DNA of 26,062 nt from Prevotella sp. UBA1104 (GTDB taxonomy: Bacteria; Bacteroidota; Bacteroidia; Bacteroidales; Bacteroidaceae), in contig DCBP01000067.1 in assembly GCA_002314055.1 (NCBI GenBank), forward strand, positions 1 through 26,062, written 5' to 3'. Below the pieces are notes generated by a model. The model was given only the letters and a program-made list of their open reading frames with translations, was not told the origin of the DNA and did no database searches. The position numbers were made by a program, and so were the translations under genes. Positions 1 to 7,841 of this stretch are shown here, piece after piece (position 1 is the stretch's first letter; every line of letters starts with the position of its first letter).

Positions 1-69
1 GGTATGTGTGAGGGTGTGAGGGTAAAATCACCGAAAAAAATTTTTTTTCAATAATGCAGTTCCCTGAAG

Positions 70-876
70 CTACTTGGAGAGTGATGTAACAGGATTTCTC
101 ACTCCCTTCATGCTCGTAAGGAACGCCTTTGCACTGCCGAAACGCAGGAACATGTCGAGACGTATCGGGATATGGTTCTGATCGTCGGTAACGTAGAATC
201 TAACGATCTCTTTCCATTTCTTGTTTTCATACTCTAAGTATGACAGCTCCGCACAACGGTATTTCTTGCCGTTATCGGCCTTTATCTTTGTTGTGCCGTT
301 GAAGCGCAGGCGTGCCGGACTGGTATTCTTCCCGTCGGCAATGGGGAAGTCTACCGTATGTCCCTTCTTCCAGTTTGCCGAACTGAACGAGCGTGCACGC
401 AGGAAGATATTGAGCATATCGAAGACGCAACTCTGCGGATTGATGTTTTTCCACAGATGCGAACCGTCGTTCTGCTGGCGGTGGAGGCGCAGATGCGGCT
501 TGCCACCAGGATAGGTGTAGAACACTTCGTCTACGGTGTATCGCTTGCCCTCGCGTGCTCCCTTGCGGAAATACAGGGGCTCCAGATCGCGCGTTGCATA
601 GCACAGCAGCGTATCGCGGAGTACGAACATATTGTCGACCTTGTTGTTTCCCCTTGTCGTCAGACTGCTGCGGTATGCCGGTTTGCCCTTGTATGTGCTC
701 TCTACGGTATACATGCTGGCGGTGCCTGCCTTTACCCATACGAACTTCCAGTTGTAGTAAAGGTTATACGAAAGGAACTCTCCGCCTTTGAACGCCGTGT
801 TCCGGAACGAGCACTGGGCGCTTATCGCCAGACTCACCAAAAGGAACACGAGCATAAGGATTTTTCTTCTCTTCAT
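70..876 (-). CDS. DUF3108 family secreted protein
   Basis: A 268-residue protein of the DUF3108 type; function unknown. The N-terminus (MKRRKILMLVFLLVSLAISA, about residues 1-20) is a typical Sec signal peptide, so the mature protein should be periplasmic. The rest is rich in beta-strand-like segments with no catalytic motif that I recognise. It follows the Ig-like lipoprotein gene by 30 bp on the same strand and is probably the last gene of that run, since only an A7T8 tract and a short repeat lie downstream before the window edge. DUF3108 proteins in Bacteroidetes are often found near other envelope proteins, so an envelope role is an inference from context only. The start chosen is the one giving an intact signal peptide. 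Confidence 0.85.
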   Translation of the reverse strand: MKRRKILMLVFLLVSLAISAQCSFRNTAFKGGEFLSYNLYYNWKFVWVKAGTASMYTVESTYKGKPAYRSSLTTRGNNKVDNMFVLRDTLLCYATRDLEPLYFRKGAREGKRYTVDEVFYTYPGGKPHLRLHRQQNDGSHLWKNINPQSCVFDMLNIFLRARSFSSANWKKGHTVDFPIADGKNTSPARLRFNGTTKIKADNGKKYRCAELSYLEYENKKWKEIVRFYVTDDQNHIPIRLDMFLRFGSAKAFLTSMKGVRNPVTSLSK

Positions 877-906
877 ACGTAGTTATATTTTACAGAATAT
901 TTCTTA

Positions 907-2916
907 TCAATATTGACTCGGCAGCGGAATGCCCATTTTCTTTGCCCTGTCGGCATTGCGTCGCTTTATCGTCTTGTCTTTCTCAGGCTTCTGCTTCGTT
1001 ATGGCATAAGGCTTCTGATGGGCGGCATCGCGTGCCGTGGGATTCCAGTTGAGGGTAACGTCCCATTTTGCCTTACATTCTATGGCTTCGGGATAATAGA
1101 AGGTTTCTTCGGGCTGGCGGTCGGCGGCATAGTCGCCGGTGTCCCAGATGCCGTTCTTGTTTGAATCGATGAACATGCGCATATAGTATGTTCCGGGATT
1201 GACATAGAAGAATTCGGCATTGCCGTTGCGGGTGGACACGGTCTTCACTACCTTGTCTGACGCATCGAGCAACTGCGCCACTACCGTCGTGTCTTCCATT
1301 CCGGAGATGGTCATGAGCAGCGAACTGTATTCGTCTTCTGACTTTACTTTCATTCCCTGTTTGAATGACGGACTGACGGCTCCGTAGATATCGGTAAATG
1401 CCGTGGAATCTATCTCCAGACTGTATTCTACATCCGGTCGCCATTCGCCTACTATCTCGTATCTCCTTGCCACGTCTTTCACCTTGCGGAAGAGGAATTT
1501 CGACTTATACCACAGTGTGTCGTGCTTGGCATATAGATGTATCATCGAAGTGTCAATGCGGGCTATCGGCGTCGGCATGTCGATGAAGATGTTCTTGTCG
1601 GGGTCGGGCTGCGACATCACGCTGTATTTTGGTTCGAGCCCCTCTGTAGGCATCTCCGTTTCGTATTCCTTGCCCCGCTTCTTTGCCTTGTCTTGTGCCT
1701 TCTTCCACTCTTCATACTTGCGTGCCTTGTCTTTCATTCTCTTCTCGTATGACACTTTGGGAAGGATGTCGAGTGTGTCGGTATTGCTAACGAGGTTGCC
1801 GAGCGTATCGGTTGCCATATACGTAAGACTTACCATGAGCGTGTCTTGGTTAACGAGCGACGTATCGCGCAGCCAATAGTTCACGGTGTCGTTCTTCAGG
1901 GAATGTTCCACGACAAAGGCATTGTCGCTGTTGAAGTTCAGTCCCTTTACCTCCGGCAGATTCTTGTCGCCACCGCTGAAGAAGAGGGTGAAGAAACGTG
2001 GGTCCTTACGTTCTGTTTTCAGGAAGTAGCGGTCGGTCTGGGTTTCTGTAAATGCCTTCAGCACGATGTCGTCTGGAATAAAGCGGGTGTACCCCACACT
2101 GCGTATCGAGTCGATATGCAGGGAGTCGCGCCAGATGGTGTCCTGTCGGGTGGCTGCCGTAAAGCGAGGGTCTATAACGTCGTGGTTGAAGGCTATCATC
2201 TCGCTCTTCTGGTTGAAGCAGTAGTTGCCGTCGGCATCCTGTAGCGCCACGATGCGGTATTTGCCCGGAGCGATGCCGCGCACTATGAAATGTCCGCGAC
2301 TGTCGGTTCTGGAAACGCGCAGCAGCGGTTTGTCGAGAAACGGGTCGATATACTGTCCCTTGTCGTCCTTTGCGCTCAGCTGCCATCTGTTTCCGTCGGT
2401 AGAGAAGTTCTGGTCGAGGGCATACAGTCCTACGAGAATTCCCTTCAGCGGCTCCAGATTCTCGGCATTAACCACGTTTCCCGACACTTCGAGCGTGTCG
2501 ATATGATCGGCGGTGGAGAAGCTATAGGTGAAGTTTCCGAGCGGATTTCCCTCATTGTTGTCGGAGATGGCATCAGAGAAGTCCACGGTATAGGTTGTAT
2601 TCTCCTTGAGAGAATCCTTCAGTTCCACGATAATCTTCTTTCCGGCACCTTTAATCTCCGGTGTCTCCAGCTGTGGCGGGGATACGACAACCTTTTCCGT
2701 CGGGTTGTCAACCTGTATGAACTCGTCGAAATATATGGCGATTTTCTTTGACCTCACGTTTACGCCCTTGTCGGCAGGCGAGCAGCCCACTATCCGCGGC
2801 GGTGTTTCGTCATACCATCCGCCGTCGGGCTGTCCCATCTTTGCACACGAGGCAAGAACGGCAACCAGTGAGAACAAGAGTGCCCACGCAAAATATCTTG
2901 TCGTTTTTCTTGTCAT
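907..2916 (-). CDS. Ig-like domain lipoprotein (Big_5 type)
   Basis: A 669-residue predicted lipoprotein. The N-terminus carries a signal peptide ending in a lipobox (L-A-S-C, Cys24). An SbsA/Big_5-type Ig-like domain follows at about residues 38-135 (starts PPRIVGCSPADKG, ends YSFST). After it comes a carboxypeptidase-regulatory-like beta domain at about 140-240 (EVSGNVVNAENLEPLKGILV, then GKYRIVALQDADGN). A lysine-rich, probably coiled-coil stretch lies near residues 390-425. A second Asp-rich segment, DSNKNGIWDTGDY, sits near the C-terminus, and the tail is basic. The protein is expected to sit on an outer or inner membrane leaflet; its substrate or partner is unknown. The start lies 7 bp after the stop of the GH3-like gene, so the two are very likely co-transcribed. 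Confidence 0.88.
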   Translation of the reverse strand: MTRKTTRYFAWALLFSLVAVLASCAKMGQPDGGWYDETPPRIVGCSPADKGVNVRSKKIAIYFDEFIQVDNPTEKVVVSPPQLETPEIKGAGKKIIVELKDSLKENTTYTVDFSDAISDNNEGNPLGNFTYSFSTADHIDTLEVSGNVVNAENLEPLKGILVGLYALDQNFSTDGNRWQLSAKDDKGQYIDPFLDKPLLRVSRTDSRGHFIVRGIAPGKYRIVALQDADGNYCFNQKSEMIAFNHDVIDPRFTAATRQDTIWRDSLHIDSIRSVGYTRFIPDDIVLKAFTETQTDRYFLKTERKDPRFFTLFFSGGDKNLPEVKGLNFNSDNAFVVEHSLKNDTVNYWLRDTSLVNQDTLMVSLTYMATDTLGNLVSNTDTLDILPKVSYEKRMKDKARKYEEWKKAQDKAKKRGKEYETEMPTEGLEPKYSVMSQPDPDKNIFIDMPTPIARIDTSMIHLYAKHDTLWYKSKFLFRKVKDVARRYEIVGEWRPDVEYSLEIDSTAFTDIYGAVSPSFKQGMKVKSEDEYSSLLMTISGMEDTTVVAQLLDASDKVVKTVSTRNGNAEFFYVNPGTYYMRMFIDSNKNGIWDTGDYAADRQPEETFYYPEAIECKAKWDVTLNWNPTARDAAHQKPYAITKQKPEKDKTIKRRNADRAKKMGIPLPSQY

Positions 2917-2923
2917 ATATTTA

Positions 2924-4429
2924 TCAGTTCATCTTCAACATTTCGTCAATATTCTTCCGACTGTTGCTGAGTCGCGGCACCTTATGCTGTCCGCCGAGTT
3001 TTCCTTTCGACTTCAGCCAGTCGTTGAACAGGTTATGGCGTGCCTTTACGATTTCGAGATGCTGCAGCGTAATGTTCTTGTAGCGCTTTGCCTCGTAGTC
3101 GCTGTTTATCTCCTGGAGCTTGGTGTCGAGCAGGGCGGCAAACTGGTTCAGGTCTGCCGGTTCTTTAGAGAATTCTATCAGCCACTGGTGGCGGCATTTG
3201 GCATTGTCGTCCATAAACACCGGTGCTGCCGTATATTCCAGCACCTCGGCGCCCGTCTGTTCGCAGGCGTATGCCAGTCCCTTCTCGGCATTATCTACGA
3301 TAAGTTCCTCGCCAAAGGCATTTATGAAATGCTTTGTCCTTCCGGTGATGACGAACTTATACGGGTTTTTCGAAGTGAACATCACCGTATCACCGATGAT
3401 ATAACGCCACAGTCCGCATGATGTGGAGATTACCATGGCATAATTCTTGTTCGTCTCCACTCCCCATAGCGGAACGATAGTTGGATTCTCGGTTCCGAAC
3501 TCGTCCATCGGGATGAACTCATAGAACACTCCATAGTCTATCATCAGCAGCATTGCCTTGTCGGCGGGGTCGTTCTGTATGCCGAAGAATCCCTCGCTGG
3601 CATTGTAGGTCTCCATATAGTGCATGTTGGGCGAGGTGATGAGCTGCTCGTATTGCTTGCGGTAAGGTGTGAAAGCCACTCCGCCATGGAAGAAAACTTC
3701 CAGGTTTGGCCATACCTCCTCCAGGTGTTTCTTGCCTGTTAGCTCCATCACGCGAGTGAGTACGGAGAGCATCCACGAGGGCACTCCGCTGATATTCGTA
3801 ACGTTCTTATTTATCGTTTCCCTTGCTATGCGGTCGCGCTTTATCTCGAAGTCGGAGAGTAGGGCAGTGGATTTCTTTGGCACTCTTACGAGATTGGCAA
3901 GCGGATTGATGTTCTCAATGAGTATCGCACTGAGGTCGCCCACGAGCGAATCGGCTACATCATAGTTCGGCGAATGGCTTCCGCCGAGGATAAGGCTCCT
4001 GCCGTCGAACAATCGGCTGTTGGGGTTGTTCTGCAGATACAGTGCCACTACATCCTTTCCGCCGGCATAGTGGATATGCTGCAGTCCGTCGTGGCTAACG
4101 GGGATGAACTTACTCTTGTCGTTTGTCGTTCCAGAGGATTTGGCATACCATTTCACTCTGCCTTTCCACAACACGTCGCGCTCCCCGTGTCTCATTCGGT
4201 CGATATCGCCTTTCAGTTCTTCGTAGGTATTGAGGGGCACGCTGTCGGCAAACTTTTCGTAGCTGTTTATCGTACTGAAAGTATGTTTGCGTCCATACTC
4301 CGTGTCTTTTGCCGTAGTCGTGAGGTCTTCAAGAGTGTGCATCTGCAGCTGCTGAGCCTCGTTGTCGTAGCGTTCTATCTCCCTTTGGCGGGAAGTGAAC
4401 GCATTTCTTACTATATGGGTTAAACTCAT
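2924..4429 (-). CDS. GH3-family acyl-adenylating protein
   Basis: A 501-residue protein of the GH3 auxin-responsive promoter family, which belongs to the adenylate-forming (ANL) superfamily. Plant members adenylate jasmonate or auxin and join it to amino acids; the bacterial substrate is not established. Visible motifs are the nucleotide-binding loop KSSGTTNDKSKFIP (about residues 97-110), METYNASEGFFGIQ (the acidic YxxSEG region), GLWRYIIGD and TGRTKHFINAFGEEL. All the ATP-binding motifs look intact, so an active enzyme is likely. It lies between ispG (58 bp upstream) and the Ig-like lipoprotein (7 bp downstream) on the same strand. The link to isoprenoid synthesis is only by position. Confidence 0.9.
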   Translation of the reverse strand: MSLTHIVRNAFTSRQREIERYDNEAQQLQMHTLEDLTTTAKDTEYGRKHTFSTINSYEKFADSVPLNTYEELKGDIDRMRHGERDVLWKGRVKWYAKSSGTTNDKSKFIPVSHDGLQHIHYAGGKDVVALYLQNNPNSRLFDGRSLILGGSHSPNYDVADSLVGDLSAILIENINPLANLVRVPKKSTALLSDFEIKRDRIARETINKNVTNISGVPSWMLSVLTRVMELTGKKHLEEVWPNLEVFFHGGVAFTPYRKQYEQLITSPNMHYMETYNASEGFFGIQNDPADKAMLLMIDYGVFYEFIPMDEFGTENPTIVPLWGVETNKNYAMVISTSCGLWRYIIGDTVMFTSKNPYKFVITGRTKHFINAFGEELIVDNAEKGLAYACEQTGAEVLEYTAAPVFMDDNAKCRHQWLIEFSKEPADLNQFAALLDTKLQEINSDYEAKRYKNITLQHLEIVKARHNLFNDWLKSKGKLGGQHKVPRLSNSRKNIDEMLKMN

Positions 4430-4487
4430 TTTATTATTGTTTTTTTAGAAGACATTATTACCGCGATATTCTTTTCGGGTGGTTTTA

Positions 4488-6407
4488 TTACCTGTTGTCT
4501 TTCCTTATCAATTCAAGCAATTTCTCGACGGCTTCTTCCTCCGGAATGTTCTTCTCTATACACTCCTTCTTGCGGTATAGAGAAATCTTGCCCCTTCCGG
4601 CACCTACATATCCGTAGTCGGCATCTGCCATCTCGCCCGGACCGTTCACTATGCATCCCATGATACCTATCTTCAGTCCCTTCATTTCCTCTGTCGCCTC
4701 TTTTATTCTGGCGATGGTGGAACGCAGGTCATACAGGGTGCGACCGCATCCCGGACAACTGATGTATTCTGTCTTCGTGGTACGAAGGCGTGCTGCCTGC
4801 AGAATGCCAAAGGCCGTAGCCTCGATGTCGTCAGAAGGGAGCGTTCCGTTGTTCATCAGCCATATACCGTCGGCCAGTCCGTCGAACATCAGTGCTCCCA
4901 TGTCGGCTGCTGCCTCAAGCTGGAAGTCGCCTTTCTCCTCCTTGCTGTGGGAGTATGCCTGACAGAATACCACAGGGTTCTTTATCCCTTCGTTCATAAA
5001 CTCATGTACCAGTGCGCGCTGTTCTCCCAAGCGGTTGGTGTTGTTGCTAACGCTTACCACAACCACGTCTGGATTCATCCTTAGACAAGGGATATACTCG
5101 GCACTCGGTGCTCCATAGGGCAAAACGAGGAATTTTATCTTTGCCGTAACGCCGTTGAGGAACGGAATGGCATTATATGGGAATATAGGGAACAGGTTTT
5201 TCTTGTTTATATTTGCATATGCCGTATTGTTGTCGTCGGCTCCAACAACATTTGCCACCGGGGAACCGATGATTTTGGCATAGACATTGAAATCCACTAT
5301 ATACTTCTGGTTTGGATCGAGCGCCTTCGGAACTTTGGAGCCAAGATAGATGAAGTCAGGCTTTAACTCTTCGTCGGAGGAATTTACAGTGCCGGATATT
5401 CTGCTGCTTATTACGACGGGAACGTTGTCGCCGCCGATACAGTCTACTGCCGTTGTCTTTCGCCTTTCGGGAGAAATCCAGTTGAAACCGCTGAAGGCTT
5501 CGCCCGGCACGAGCATGTGGCCAGTACGTTTCGTGATATATTCCACGAGATGCTTAGCCACGGGAATTTCTGCCTCCGGATCTTCGCTGAGCGACACTCG
5601 TATAGTGTCGCCAATGCCGTCGGCGAGCAATGCTCCGATGCCAACAGCACTCTTTATCCTGCCGTCTTCTCCCTCTCCAGCTTCGGTAACTCCAAGGTGT
5701 AGCGGATAGTCCATCTGCTCCTTTGCCATAGTGTCGACGAGGAGGCGGACTGACTGTACCATAACTACCGTATTACTTGCCTTTATCGAGATGACAACAT
5801 CGTTGAAATTCTCTCTCTTGCATATACGGAGAAATTCCATGCAGCTCTCTACAATGCCGGCCGGCGTATCGCCGTAGCGCGACATGATGCGGTCTGACAA
5901 CGAACCGTGGTTTACTCCGATTCTCACTGCCGTATGGTTCTCCTTGCAGATATTTAGAAACGGAACAAAGCGCTTTTCTATCTTCTTCAGTTCCTCGGCA
6001 TACTCTTCATCAGTGTATTCAAGTTTCTTGAACGTGCGTGCCGGGTCTACATAATTGCCGGGATTTATCCTTACCTTTTCGGCATAGAGGGCTGCCACAT
6101 CGGCAACATTGGGATTGAAATGCACGTCGGCAACCAATGGTGTCATGTATCCATCCTCTCGCAGACGGGCATTGATATTCTTAAGATTCTCCGCCTCGCG
6201 CACTCCCTGAGTGGTAAGGCGCACATACTCCCCACCTGCTTTTATTATACGTTCAGCCTGTGCCACGCAAGCCTCGGTATCGGTTGTCGGTGTGGTAGTC
6301 ATCGACTGCACTCTTATCGGGTTATCGCTGCCGAGAGGAGTGGCGCCGACGTTTACCTGATGGGTAGGGCGACGGGAGTAGTTGAAGAGGTTTATCTCGT
6401 AATTCAT
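4488..6407 (-). CDS. ispG: 4-hydroxy-3-methylbut-2-enyl diphosphate synthase, long form
   Basis: IspG (GcpE) converts methylerythritol cyclodiphosphate to HMBPP in the MEP isoprenoid pathway using a [4Fe-4S] cluster. The 639-residue length marks the long form, also seen in plants and Chlamydia, with an extra domain between the N-terminal TIM barrel and the C-terminal cluster domain. The start NYEINLFNYSRRPTHQVNVG and the early NPIRVQSMTTTPTTDTEA are characteristic. Cluster ligands are visible as CPGCGR (Cys551, Cys554) and MGCIVNGPGE (Cys585, with Glu592 beside it). The enzyme is cytoplasmic. The 105-bp gap to purE upstream carries a 16-bp repeat and no clear promoter box, so it may be read through from purE. 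Confidence 0.97.
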   Translation of the reverse strand: MNYEINLFNYSRRPTHQVNVGATPLGSDNPIRVQSMTTTPTTDTEACVAQAERIIKAGGEYVRLTTQGVREAENLKNINARLREDGYMTPLVADVHFNPNVADVAALYAEKVRINPGNYVDPARTFKKLEYTDEEYAEELKKIEKRFVPFLNICKENHTAVRIGVNHGSLSDRIMSRYGDTPAGIVESCMEFLRICKRENFNDVVISIKASNTVVMVQSVRLLVDTMAKEQMDYPLHLGVTEAGEGEDGRIKSAVGIGALLADGIGDTIRVSLSEDPEAEIPVAKHLVEYITKRTGHMLVPGEAFSGFNWISPERRKTTAVDCIGGDNVPVVISSRISGTVNSSDEELKPDFIYLGSKVPKALDPNQKYIVDFNVYAKIIGSPVANVVGADDNNTAYANINKKNLFPIFPYNAIPFLNGVTAKIKFLVLPYGAPSAEYIPCLRMNPDVVVVSVSNNTNRLGEQRALVHEFMNEGIKNPVVFCQAYSHSKEEKGDFQLEAAADMGALMFDGLADGIWLMNNGTLPSDDIEATAFGILQAARLRTTKTEYISCPGCGRTLYDLRSTIARIKEATEEMKGLKIGIMGCIVNGPGEMADADYGYVGAGRGKISLYRKKECIEKNIPEEEAVEKLLELIRKDNR

Positions 6408-6446
6408 CTTTTATCTTTTCTTTATTATAATTGGCACAATATCATT

Positions 6447-6494
6447 ATGCCTAATATGCATAATAGGCATACTATGCATAATAGGCATGATAGC
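6447..6494. repeat. 16-bp direct repeat with dyad, purE-ispG gap
   Basis: The unit tatgcataataggcat occurs at 6455-6470 and again at 6473-6488. An inverted partial copy (atgccta) just upstream at 6447-6454 lets the tract fold into a hairpin. It fills most of the gap between purE and ispG. It could affect read-through or mRNA processing between the two genes. There is no T-run after it on the minus strand, so I do not call it a terminator. Confidence 0.7.
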
Positions 6495-6512
6495 CTTTCA
6501 GGCCTTACAACA

Positions 6513-7022
6513 TCAATTAGTCTTGAAGTTATATTTCACTTCAGCAAGATCCTTGTTTGCCTTTTCTATTTTGGCACCCAGTCCAGCTTTATAGCTTTTC
6601 ATCTTGTCGGCAAGTTTCTCGTCGGCAAGAGCCATAATCTCCACTGCAAGTATTGCAGCATTCATTGCGCCGTTGATGCCTACGGTAGCTACAGGTATGC
6701 CCGGTGGCATCTGTATGATGCTAAGCATTGCATCCATACCGTCGAGGGCACTGCCTTTGATAGGCACGCCGATAACTGGCAGTGTGGTTGATGCTGCGAT
6801 AACTCCCGGCAGTGCTGCAGCCATTCCGGCTCCGGCGATGATAACCTTGAGTCCTCTTCCTGCTGCCTCTTTGGCAAAGGTCTCTACGGCATCCGGTGTG
6901 CGGTGTGCCGAGAGGGCGTTAACCTCGAACGGAACTTCCATCTCGTCGAGGAACTTCATTGCTTTTTCCATTACAGGCAGATCGCTCGTGCTGCCCATTA
7001 TAATGCTTACTAATGGTTTCAT
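6513..7022 (-). CDS. purE: N5-carboxyaminoimidazole ribonucleotide mutase
   Basis: PurE rearranges N5-CAIR to CAIR in purine synthesis. The 169-residue length and motifs fit class I: IIMGSTSDLPVM near the N-terminus, SAHRTP with the catalytic His (about residue 40), PVIGVPIKGSALDGMDAM, and SIIQMPPGIPVATVGI. One difference from the E. coli form is visible: the GAGGAAHLPG loop reads GAGMAAALPG, so the second His is replaced by Ala. My recollection is that this is common in Bacteroidetes PurE, so I do not take it as loss of function. The gene sits downstream of rpoN and the PAP2-like gene on the same strand, after a 201-bp gap with a 9-bp tandem repeat. Confidence 0.97.
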   Translation of the reverse strand: MKPLVSIIMGSTSDLPVMEKAMKFLDEMEVPFEVNALSAHRTPDAVETFAKEAAGRGLKVIIAGAGMAAALPGVIAASTTLPVIGVPIKGSALDGMDAMLSIIQMPPGIPVATVGINGAMNAAILAVEIMALADEKLADKMKSYKAGLGAKIEKANKDLAEVKYNFKTN

Positions 7023-7103
7023 ATTGTATGATGTTTTATTTAAATTGTTTTTTTATTGCTGAGGGTGTAAATGTTATGGGTGGATAGAGGAGATTGAAAT
7101 GCT

Positions 7104-7166
7104 AGTATTACTAGAATTACTAGAATTACTAAAAATGCTAGAAACACTAGAATTACTAGAACTTCC
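7104..7166. repeat. 9-bp tandem repeat array (AGAATTACT type)
   Basis: Seven in-phase 9-bp units lie upstream of purE. The commonest unit, agaattact, occurs at 7113-7121, 7122-7130 and 7149-7157. The variants are agtattact, aaaaatgct, agaaacact and agaacttcc. The array lies between the stop of the PAP2-like gene and the start of purE. Unit length and partial sequence resemble the arrays at 19378-19422 and 23157-23219. Confidence 0.9.
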
Positions 7167-7223
7167 AGTAAAAACTAATAACGCCCCAATTTAAATGCCC
7201 CCCAACTGTCCACGTTCTCCTTT

Positions 7224-7841
7224 CTACACCGTTATCACGGTTATGGCTCCCGTCATCACTCCTATGATGAATCCTATGTATATCTGGCGCAGTGTGTGCT
7301 GCCTTAGAATCATGCGTGCGCTGCCTATTATGCCGGCAAAGAGGATAATCACCGAGAGCCACCATATCGGATTGAACATGAATATCGCGGCAAATGATGC
7401 CAGCGAACCTGCCATGGCTCCTATCGCTGCCATGTGGACGGAGATTTTCCACCACATGTTTATCATGGCACATACTACCTGCGTGGCAAGTGCCGCCACA
7501 ACAATGCTACCCATGAGATGTGGCATGTGCATAAGCATCATGACATAATAGCACGTAAAGTAACAGAGTATCGATACTACGTATGGTATTATTCTTCTTT
7601 CCCTTGCTCCAAACTCAAAAGGTGTCCATCCGTGATAGCTGTGGTAGAGCCTGATGAGTGTGGTAGGCAGCAGACAGGTGAAGAGATAGACCATTATGAG
7701 CACAAACACCTTGTAGGTGAATGGCAACAGACTGAGGTAGCTGAATGTGAACAGTGCCGCAAGTCCGATAATCGGCAAGTAGAACGGCGACGAGAGTAAG
7801 CTCACCGCCTTTGCCATTGTCATGATATTCCTGATTTTCAT
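7224..7841 (-). CDS. PAP2-like integral membrane protein, degenerate motifs
   Basis: A 205-residue membrane protein with about five to six hydrophobic segments. The layout resembles the PAP2 (lipid phosphatase) superfamily. RERRIIPY (residues 80-87) stands where KxxxxxxRP is expected. KISVH (132-136) replaces the PSGH motif. SARMILRQHTLRQ (174-186) matches SRxxxxxHxxxD with Gln in place of the last Asp. Arg176 and His182 are kept, so the fold is plausible but phosphatase activity is uncertain. The start codon overlaps the rpoN stop (ATGA, 4 bp), so translation is probably coupled to rpoN. Substrate and role are unknown. Confidence 0.75.
   Translation of the reverse strand: MKIRNIMTMAKAVSLLSSPFYLPIIGLAALFTFSYLSLLPFTYKVFVLIMVYLFTCLLPTTLIRLYHSYHGWTPFEFGARERRIIPYVVSILCYFTCYYVMMLMHMPHLMGSIVVAALATQVVCAMINMWWKISVHMAAIGAMAGSLASFAAIFMFNPIWWLSVIILFAGIIGSARMILRQHTLRQIYIGFIIGVMTGAITVITV

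Noticed and set aside
31..48. Terminator after the DUF3108 gene
   Set aside because: The A7T8 tract is a dyad but has no GC stem, and the window starts too close to judge.
2606..3421. 271-residue plus-strand open frame across the lipoprotein and GH3 genes
   Set aside because: It spans two real genes on the opposite strand and its translation is low-complexity with no motif.
7104..7166. CRISPR-like array
   Set aside because: Units are 9 bp and directly joined with no spacers, and there are no cas genes. The same reasoning applies to the other tandem arrays.
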